Assembly (NCBI RefSeq): GCF_047675955.1 | Contig: NC_132914.1 | Span: 39,457,521 to 39,521,520 of the forward strand | From: Chlorocebus sabaeus | Taxonomy: Eukaryota > Chordata > Mammalia > Primates > Cercopithecidae | DNA length: 64,000 nt | Reading direction: 5' to 3' | Shown: in pieces, positions 56,976 to 64,000 of the stretch | How the letters are laid out: each line of letters starts with the position of its first letter | Numbering within the stretch: position 1 is the first letter of the stretch | Made by a program: the position numbers and the translations under genes | Notes under the pieces: generated by a model | Database searches by the model: none | What the model was told of the DNA's origin: nothing | Seen by the model: the letters and a program-made list of their open reading frames with translations, nothing else

Positions 56976-57599
56976 TAAAGGAATACATGAGATTTGTTAT
57001 AGTGCGAGTTTTTGTATTTTTGTATTTGTTTTTGTTTTCTTTAGGCCTGATAGTCTAGATAAAATTTCTCTGATTTCAGACAAAAATGAAATTAGAAATT
57101 TAAACCTAGTGTATGATGTTTTAATGTATGCACTAAACTACAGCATGCATTTCGTAATAAAATTATCTGACCCCAATTACAGTGCTTTCCTTCACTTTCA
57201 TTTTAAGTACCATAAAAGTAACGGCATACACACAAGCTGATATTTATACAACTATAAAGAGAACTATTGATGAAGGAAAATGTATTCAACTATGTTATAA
57301 AATAAACAGCACCTTTTGAGTTATTAAAGTAAATATTTTTACAATAACATTAGAATTTTAAAGCAAATGGTTCAAAAGAAGTCTTGCTTTCCTAAAAAAA
57401 AAAAGCTGAAACTTTGCACCAAGTTGGCTGGTTTGTTCTTAATTGCACTTGGTATGTAATTCTATTTTACTACAGCCTATTTTCAGAGCTGACAGCGGGA
57501 CACTGAGGTTCTTTCAACTATGAATGAAAAAGTGCTGTTTAGGACTAGATATTGGCTTTTTAATGTAGATTATTTGGAGCTTGTGTGTTATGACCAGAA

Positions 57600-57776
57600 A
57601 AAAAAACTGGTGAACAGGATGTCAAGGACAGTCACAAATATCTCGGAAGCCTCAGCTACGGTACCGCCATCCCTAAGATTCTGGAAAGATACTATGACGG
57701 GGACCTGGACGGTGATACCCAGAGGCAGCTTCCTTTGGCCACTTTCTCCCAACATCTGATTCCAGTGGATATTCAT
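57600..57776 (+). other. Coding-like stretch, origin unknown
   Basis: In the frame starting GGT GAA CAG at 57609, the sequence reads a protein-like string without repeats (for example Tyr-Gly-Thr-Ala-Ile-Pro-Lys-Ile-Leu-Glu-Arg-Tyr-Tyr) to a TAA near 57778. It has five CpGs in about 80 bp and an acidic run Asp-Gly-Asp-Leu-Asp-Gly-Asp. No clear splice sites or start codon in that frame are visible, so it could be a pseudogene fragment, a terminal exon or chance. Confidence 0.25.
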
Positions 57777-58229
57777 TAATTAAGCTTCTACTACTATAAT
57801 TTCAGGTAGGAGAGACCAAAATAGGTAAACTATGCTTATTTTTTATTACAAATATTCCCAAAAATATTTGGAAAGAAAAATATGCTAGAAATAGCATCTT
57901 CAGGAAACAAAGTATAGGTTACGCCATAAGAAATTGCTGCTGTTTTATTATTTTGGTTTTTTTTCCAAAAACAAAGCAATTTCACATAGTTCACCCTAAT
58001 ACTTAGGAAACTTAAGGATAGGTGCACTGACATGGATGTGATAGGGAATGACATCCCTGGTAAACACAGTCTTTACTAGATGTTTCTTCACGTCTGAGGC
58101 TAGGTTTATGAGAAGTTAATTTGGACAAATGTTTTAGTTTGTGACATGACTTTTATAAAAGAGCACCATCACTTAGCAGAATGCACTAGTTCAAATGAGC
58201 TTTCAATAGGGGCTGTCGATTTGGTTGTT
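57777..58229. other. Unique AT-rich sequence, no gene seen
   Basis: No recognised repeat or exon. Confidence 0.5.
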
Positions 58230-58244
58230 AAGATTTAGATTCTT

Positions 58245-58540
58245 GGCCGGGCGCGGTGGCTCAAGCCTGTAATCCCAGCACTTTGGGAGGCCGAGACGGG
58301 CGGATCACGAGGCCAGGAGATCAAGACCACCCTGGCTAACACGGTGAAACCCCGTCTCTACTTAAAAAAAATACAAAAAACTAGCCAGGCGTGGTGGCCG
58401 GCGCCTGTAGTCCCAGCTACTCGGGAGGCTGAGGCAGGAGAATGGTGTAAACCCGGGAGGCGGAGCTTGCAGTGAGCTGAGATCCGGCCACTGCACTCCA
58501 GCCTGGGCGACAGAGCCAGACTCCGTCTCAAAAAAAAAAA
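58245..58540 (+). mobile_element. AluY, Old World monkey type, full length
   Basis: GGCCGGGCGCGGTGGCTCAAG to a 12-bp A tail, with the exact 15-bp duplication AAGATTTAGATTCTT (58230-58244; 58541-58555). It has the same GATCCGGCCACTGCAC right-arm variant as 8447-8740. Confidence 0.97.
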
Positions 58541-58555
58541 AAGATTTAGATTCTT

Positions 58556-59343
58556 ATCCTTGTTCACCAGTTAAGTTTCTGTCCAACTTTTCTTATTGTA
58601 GTGTAGATAAGAACTATATATAAAATTAATATTTTCATACATTGACTAGTAGACATGCTGCAATACAAAAAGCCCATTTTTAAGTCAGTTGCTTAAATGT
58701 AAACTAGCACTTCTGCAAAGAAAAAGTGGTCCTAAAAGTGGTCAAGTTTTCAGGTCCAGTCATGGGGGTCTACATAATTCACAATTCAGCCACACTCATG
58801 TTATTTTACAAATCTGAATTATAAGCCTAAGAAACAGAAAGACAAAAAAGAAGAAAAAGGATCAAAAACTGATAGTATGGTACTTAGTGTTTATGATACC
58901 ATGTTCAGTATTCTGGTAAACTATGTTATTCTTAAGTATTGAAACACATACTTAGTTCTGAACGATGCTGGTATTTTCATATTTCCAAAAAAACATGAAA
59001 TCTAAATTATGTATTCAAAAATCAATGACTCAATTTTTAATTTATGCAACAAAACAAATCTGTGTTCATTTTTTTACATCTAGACAGGTCTATGCACATC
59101 AAGGTTGCAACGAGCAGCCAGATGTACAATTGGAAAGCTTCCACTGAAAGCATAAGTCTCAGTCTGTGCATGATGAAACTAAGAAAAACAAAGACAAGCC
59201 AGAAATGCTCTCTTCAAAACAAAATAGAACAGCTTACCATAATAAAAAGAGTGCCACTCTAAAAAAAAAAGGGTACAAAATTTTCAAAAGGTACTCTTAG
59301 GAGATGGGGTGACTTGAAGACAGAGTCAAAAGAAAATGTCTGA
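58556..59343. other. Unique sequence, no gene seen
   Basis: AT-rich. Frames at 58965 and 59044 have no support. Confidence 0.5.
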
Positions 59344-59485
59344 GCCAGGAGTGGTGACGTGTACCTGCAGTCCCAGCTGCGTGGGAAGCTGAGCTAGGAA
59401 GATAAGCAATCTCCAGGAGTTGGAGACCATCCTGTGCGATATAGCAAGACCCCATAGCTAAGAAAAAGAAGAAAGAAAAAAAGAC
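59344..59485 (+). mobile_element. Alu monomer (FLAM-like)
   Basis: GCCAGGAGTGGTGACGTG, CTGCAGTCCCAGCTGCGTGG and ATAGCAAGACCCCATAGC followed by an A-rich AAGAAAGAAAAA tail form one arm only, as in free left Alu monomers. Confidence 0.7.
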
Positions 59486-59668
59486 ATTATTTTATAGATT
59501 TTATCGAGAATAATTTATACTACTATAATGTATGCTTACTTATTTTCACAAATTTTTATATTACTTGAGGTTTTCTAGGTTTATAAATTTTGATATTTGA
59601 GATGTTTGAAATTTTGAGTCCCACTGCAATTTTTTAGGAATTCTAAAAATGCGTTTTAAATAATTTGA

Positions 59669-59791
59669 GGTCCAGCGCAATGGTTCACACCTGTAATCCC
59701 AGCACTTTGGGAGGTTGAGGCGGGCAGATCACTTGAGGTCAGGAGTACTAGACCAGCCTGGCCAACATGGCAAAACCCTGTCTCTACTAAA

Positions 59792-59826
<35 letters not shown>

Positions 59827-60025
59827 AAAAAGTAGCCAGGTATGGTGGCGGGTGCCTGTAAATCCCAGCGGGGTGCCTGTAAATCCCAGCTACTCGGGAG
59901 GCTGAGGCAGGAAAGTCACTTGAAACAGGGAGGTGGAGGTTACAGTGAGCCAAGATCACGCCACTGCACTCCAGCCTGGGTGACAGAGCATGACTCCATC
60001 TCAAAAAAAAATTAAATAAAATAAT
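59669..60025 (+). mobile_element. AluS with AAT expansion and internal duplication
   Basis: GGTCCAGCGCAATGGTTCAC to an AAATTAAATAAA tail. The middle linker has about 12 ATA units (59791-59825). GGGTGCCTGTAAATCCCAGC is directly repeated (59850-59870 and 59871-59891). Confidence 0.93.
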
Positions 60026-61020
60026 AGATAATGTGTGTATTTCACCATTCATTTCACTTAAAATCAGAATAAATAGTGAAGAACCAGAAATATCACTTTC
60101 TCCTGGTGTATTGTAATGTCTAGTGGTGCTCAAACAGAGATGGCATGTGGAGAAAGAAGGAACAAAACATTGGATCAAGAGACCTAGATTTCAGGCTGAA
60201 CCAGGCCCTACGGAGGCTGAAATTCAAAATACAAATGACATATGCCATAAACTAAGTCCAAAAGAGTCCTTATTTTTCCCATAATGAACAGTAAATATTT
60301 TTGTTAAATATTTTATCTTTCTCTCCTAGAATTATTCTGGTGCTCCTGATTTGTTAGTTGCCTGAGAATAAGACATGCTCCATCAGACTCCAGAAAGTTC
60401 AGTCCCCTTCAGCCTGTTCTTCTGGTCAGCTCTGCCCATCGGTCATTAACCTCTCTAGGCCTCTTTCTCCAGCAACACAATGAAGGGTTTTGATCAGGTG
60501 GCATCCGGGCTTCCACCCAGCTCTGAAGAGTTACTTCCTGCTCCAGTCACTGCAGAGCCAGCCCTAGGCCATGTCTACTGAACCTTTGAAATCCTGCCAC
60601 CTCCCTTTATAAGAGCGTGCTGTTGAGCTAACTCATGGGGCTGTATGAATGAGTGAGAGAGAGCCTTAACCTTGCTGGGTGTGTCCTTATTTTAATATTA
60701 CAAACCATGAGATTCTAGTTAAGTTAAGAATTTCAGACATTTTTAAGAATGATTTTTGGTTTTTTTCCAGGGGTGATAAGCGTGGTGTTTCCTGAGAGCA
60801 GAGGCTTTGGAGCATGACTGATAAGGGTTTAAAGGCTAGTTCTACTGAATGGGTGAAGATGCAGATTTGGTAAGGGCATGGAAAAATAGGCACTCTCAAG
60901 TACGCCTCTAGGAAAAGGAGTTTGGGTTATAGCTTTCAAAATTTCCTGCCTATCCACTGTCGGGGCAATTCCACATGAGGAATTTTTCCTGAAAATATAC
61001 TCAAATAATGGCAAAATACG
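60026..61020. other. Unique sequence with a possible MIR-like trace
   Basis: GGTCATTAACCTCTCTAGGCC and CCACCCAGCTCTGAAGAG (60440-60535) resemble a diverged MIR. Nothing else is recognised. Confidence 0.4.
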
Positions 61021-61393
61021 AGTTCACTGCTATAAAGAACTATCTGCGACTGGGTAATTTATCAAGAAGAGAGGTTTAATTGACTCACTCACATTTCCAC
61101 AGGCTGTACAGGAAACATCACTAGGAGGCCTCAGGAAACTTACAATCATGGCAGAAGGCGAAGGGGAAGCAAGCACATCTTACCATAGCAGAGCAGGAGA
61201 AAGAAAGAAAGCAAAGGGGGAAGTGCCACGCACCTCCAAACTACCAGATCTCATGAGAACTCACTATCACAAGAGCAGCAATGGGGAAGTCCACCCCCAT
61301 GATCAAATTACCTTCCACCATGCCCTCCCCTGACATGTGGGGATTACAATTCAATATGAGATTTGAGTGGGGACACACAGCCATACCATATCA
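61021..61393 (-). mobile_element. THE1/MST-class LTR
   Basis: AGTTCACTGCTATAAAGAAC, GGAGGCCTCAGGAAACTTAC, ACCAGATCTCATGAGAACTC and CAGCCATACCATATCA give the reversed LTR almost complete. Confidence 0.9.
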
Positions 61394-62040
61394 GGGTAGA
61401 AGAACATGGATGGGTGCCAAGGACTCTAAGGCACAGATTGTGCTACTCAGTGACCCACTGCTCCTCAGCACACAGCCACCCTTCTAGACTATGCTTGTAT
61501 GCCTGGAGCTGGAAGTGTGCAGACCACATTTTTAAGGCTGTCTTGTCAGCCGCTTCCTGTTTGGTTCTCCCAATAACAGGCTCTAGTTGTCTTTTCTTGG
61601 TCCAAGAAGAGACAAATATTCTGCTTCTGGCCCTGGCAGTGTGGCAGTTGCTAGGGGAGGCTGGCAGGAACTGTAGTGGCAACAGGATTCCGACCCCCCA
61701 GCATGATAGACAGCATCTTTTCAGCTATTTCAGTTCTAATCTAGGTACACAATTCTGGCAGAGTCAGAACCAACTCCATTATCTCCTACAGTGCCACCTC
61801 TACCCTGGGGGGATGAGCAGCTTCTGATCTCAGATTATCACACCATCTTCCTTTATTCCCAGGGCCCCTAAACCTTCTTCCTTTTGCCCTTCCAACACCT
61901 CTAAGACCATTCTAATCAGTTACCTATATTGAATTTTTCTCTGTTTGAAATACTAAGTAAATTCTGTTTTTCACAATGAACCTCAAATGATGCAAAGGTC
62001 ATTCATTCCAGTATTGTATTTGATTTAAAAAATGATTTTA
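61394..62040. other. Unique sequence, no gene seen
   Basis: A 154-codon plus-strand frame (61363-61827) begins inside the LTR and continues into unique DNA. Without splice sites, a Kozak context or a recognised family I do not call it a gene. Confidence 0.5.
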
Positions 62041-62228
62041 CAACAACGTGTCACTCAGTAAGGAAACAGTTAAATAAATTATAGCATAAACAAACAAAAG
62101 ATTACTATACAATTGTCAAAAAGACTGATGCAGTTCTATATGTACCAAGATGAATCATCTTCAAGTTGTTATACTTAAAAAAGTAAGTAAAGAATACCAC
62201 ATGTCGGATGCTACCACTTGTGTTGATC
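62041..62228 (+). mobile_element. L1M fragment
   Basis: AGTTAAATAAATTATAGCAT, GACTGATGCAGTTCTATATG and GATGCTACCACTTGTGTTG match an old L1M region near the 3' end of ORF2. Confidence 0.6.
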
Positions 62229-63800
62229 TCTCTTTCAGCTGAATTTTAAGTTTACAGGCTCTCTATGCTGGCCAACTGCCATCATTTAATTGGCTCCATG
62301 GCAACACTGTGGCCAAAAAAACCTTTCTGATCTTTTCTCTACCATTTCCTCTGTTTACTTTCTTCCCCAAAAAATATTGTTTCTGTCATAATCTATGGCT
62401 GATAAGATTCATGTGGATCTAAAATGTAATACAATTAAATTCTCAGATCATTTGAAAATCCAGTCACAGATTAGGTGTCCACATTGTAAACTGCTACTTG
62501 AGCTTGTTTGGTCTGCAGATTTCTTTGTGTTTTTTAAAGTCTGTGGGTGAGGACTGATGCAGAGTTCTTATGTGTGCATGACCTGTGAGACTAGAAAACT
62601 GTAACACATGGAGATTCCTTTTTAAAATTCTGCAATAGATCTAGAGTAAGACTGAGCACCCCCTCATGCCTAAGAAGTAGCCAGGCCTCTTCCTGGTCTA
62701 TGAGGGAGATGCTCAGACTGTGACTGAACAAAATAACATGAAATGGGAGGAGAGAGATTGTGGAGCTGTAATTTTATGAAGATGCCAAGCCACTTTTTGC
62801 ACTTTATCTGTTGAAAAAAAAAACAGAAGGAAGATTTAATAGCCAGGTGTGCTTTAACTTTTGCAGGGAAGAAGACAGTATTAATGAGAGGAAGAATTTA
62901 AACTTATCTGAGAAATAAAGGGTTTTACTTGACAGGGAAGGGAAACTCACAATCAAATTTTGGGTATTTTGTATTGCTGGTAGATTGTCCAATAAGCTAG
63001 AGACAGGAGAAATGAGTACATTCCCTGAGGTAAAGGAGTTGTGTAGCCTTTGGGTTTACTTAATGTTTGTCCTTGACTCATTTCAACATTTCTTAGAGCA
63101 AAATAAAAGAGGAATTTATAAAGGCAGTCAGGGGCTCTACTGCCTTTTAAATCCTAAGAAGTGTCTAGGATTTTTGAAGTGACCCTATAAAGATCCAAAC
63201 AGAATTTATCAGTCTGGATTTGCTCAGAAAACAGTTACTACAAGTATTAAGAAAAAAGGAGTTTAACACAGGAATTAAAGACTGTAGCAAAAGAAGGAAA
63301 ACAGTCCCTAACTTTCTTAAAACATTATGAAATTTATGCATGGGCCTTTTTTTTTTTTTAGCTCATCAGCTATCGTTATTGTTACTGTATCTTATGTGTG
63401 GCCCAAGGCAATTCTTCTTCCAATGTACCTCATGAAAGCCAAAAGACTGGACAACGTCGCCAGGCCCTAAACTAAAGCAGTGAATGGGGAGAAGCAACCA
63501 AAGCTCACAGGGAAACCCAGGTAACTTCCAGGTTGCACCTGAACATCACAGCTACCACATGGGAGCTCTGGAGAAACCTGCAAAGCCACTGCAACTGGCT
63601 GCCATGACTTCCTGTGAATCATGGCTTTTGCTTCACCACTGTCTTCCAAATCTCAATGCAAGTTTCTTTCTTGCCCAACTAAGAACCATACAGGGAAGGG
63701 GATTCCGGGGAAATGTAGTTCCAGCTTTACACGATGCCAGGCGGGCAATGGACAGTCTAGTATATACTTCACTATTATTTCTTCACTAAAACCTTTAGCA
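62229..63800. other. Unique sequence, no gene seen
   Basis: About 1.6 kb with a T/A run at 63348-63359. The overlapping frames at 63467-63789 lack support. Confidence 0.5.
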
Positions 63801-64000
63801 GGCTGGGTGCAATGGCTCATGTCTGTAATCCCAGCACTTTGGGAGGTCAAGGAGGGAAGATTGCTTGAGCTCAGTTCAAGACCAGCCTGGGCAACATGGC
63901 TAAACCCCATCTCTACCCAAAAAAAAAAAAGAAAAAAGAAAAAGAAAAAAGATCTGGGCCTGGTGGTGCACACCTGTGGTCCCAGCTACTTGGGAGACTG
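63801..64000 (+). mobile_element. AluJ, cut by the window edge
   Basis: GGCTGGGTGCAATGGCTCATG through an expanded AAAAAGAAAAAAG linker to CCAGCTACTTGGGAGACTG at the last base. The right arm continues outside. Confidence 0.92.

Noticed and set aside
61363..61827. 154-codon plus-strand frame
   Set aside because: Starts in an MST LTR and runs into unique DNA; no recognised family, promoter or splice site.
1..64000. CRISPR arrays, tRNA, rRNA, snRNA genes, bacterial operons
   Set aside because: Searched by eye on both strands; none seen. The repeats present are primate SINE, LINE, LTR and DNA-transposon families.

Overview
The window is primate nuclear DNA, most likely from an Old World monkey (macaque, baboon or a relative). 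Two young AluY copies (8447-8740 and 58245-58540) have near-perfect target-site duplications and the right-arm variant GATCCGGCCACTGCAC, which I know from cercopithecid AluY subfamilies; human AluY normally reads GATCGCGCCACTGCAC. Two L1 3' ends share a short tandem duplication in the 3' UTR that an older L1 in the same window lacks, as expected for the monkey-lineage L1 branch. This species call is an inference.

No complete protein-coding gene is visible. The window reads as intronic or intergenic DNA made of unique, fairly AT-rich sequence and dense interspersed repeats: about two dozen Alus (J, S and Y ages), a full-length L1, three L1P/L1PA fragments, several older L1M pieces, many MIRs, some L2 ends, hAT-Charlie relics (MER1- and MER5A-like), MaLR LTRs (MLT1, THE1/MST), one probable ERV1 LTR, and several microsatellites. 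Most long open frames belong to L1 or Alu sequence.

Layout. 1-8 kb: ERV1-like LTR, a 265-bp polypurine microsatellite, MER1-like element, L1M nested in MER5A, MIRs, and L1M on the minus strand. 8-20 kb: AluY, 5'-truncated L1P, MLT1, MER5A, THE1/MST LTR, and a tandem AluJ-AluS with an expanded GGAA tail. 20-30 kb: mostly unique DNA with a CpG-enriched patch at 22.2-22.45 kb, an MLT1 carrying a perfect hairpin, L1M, several MIRs and a rearranged Alu. 30-35 kb: a candidate 63-nt coding exon (30399-30461), a 5'-inverted L1PA and AluJ/AluS. 35.1-41.3 kb: full-length L1, nearly intact (ORF1 stop codon; ORF2 frameshift and stop codon). 41-50 kb: Alus, unique DNA, and an L1PA nested in an Alu. 50.2-52.2 kb: an inverted duplication with arms of about 560 bp. 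52-64 kb: Alus, two more MST/THE1 LTRs (one split by two opposed Alus), and a CpG-rich unique island at 56.76-56.97 kb followed by a short coding-like stretch.

There is no operon-like system here and I found no undescribed molecular machine. The observations most worth testing are the candidate exon at 30.4 kb, the inverted duplication with unevenly conserved arms at 50-52 kb, the CpG-rich island at 56.8 kb, and several clear records of retrotransposition and template-switching mechanisms.
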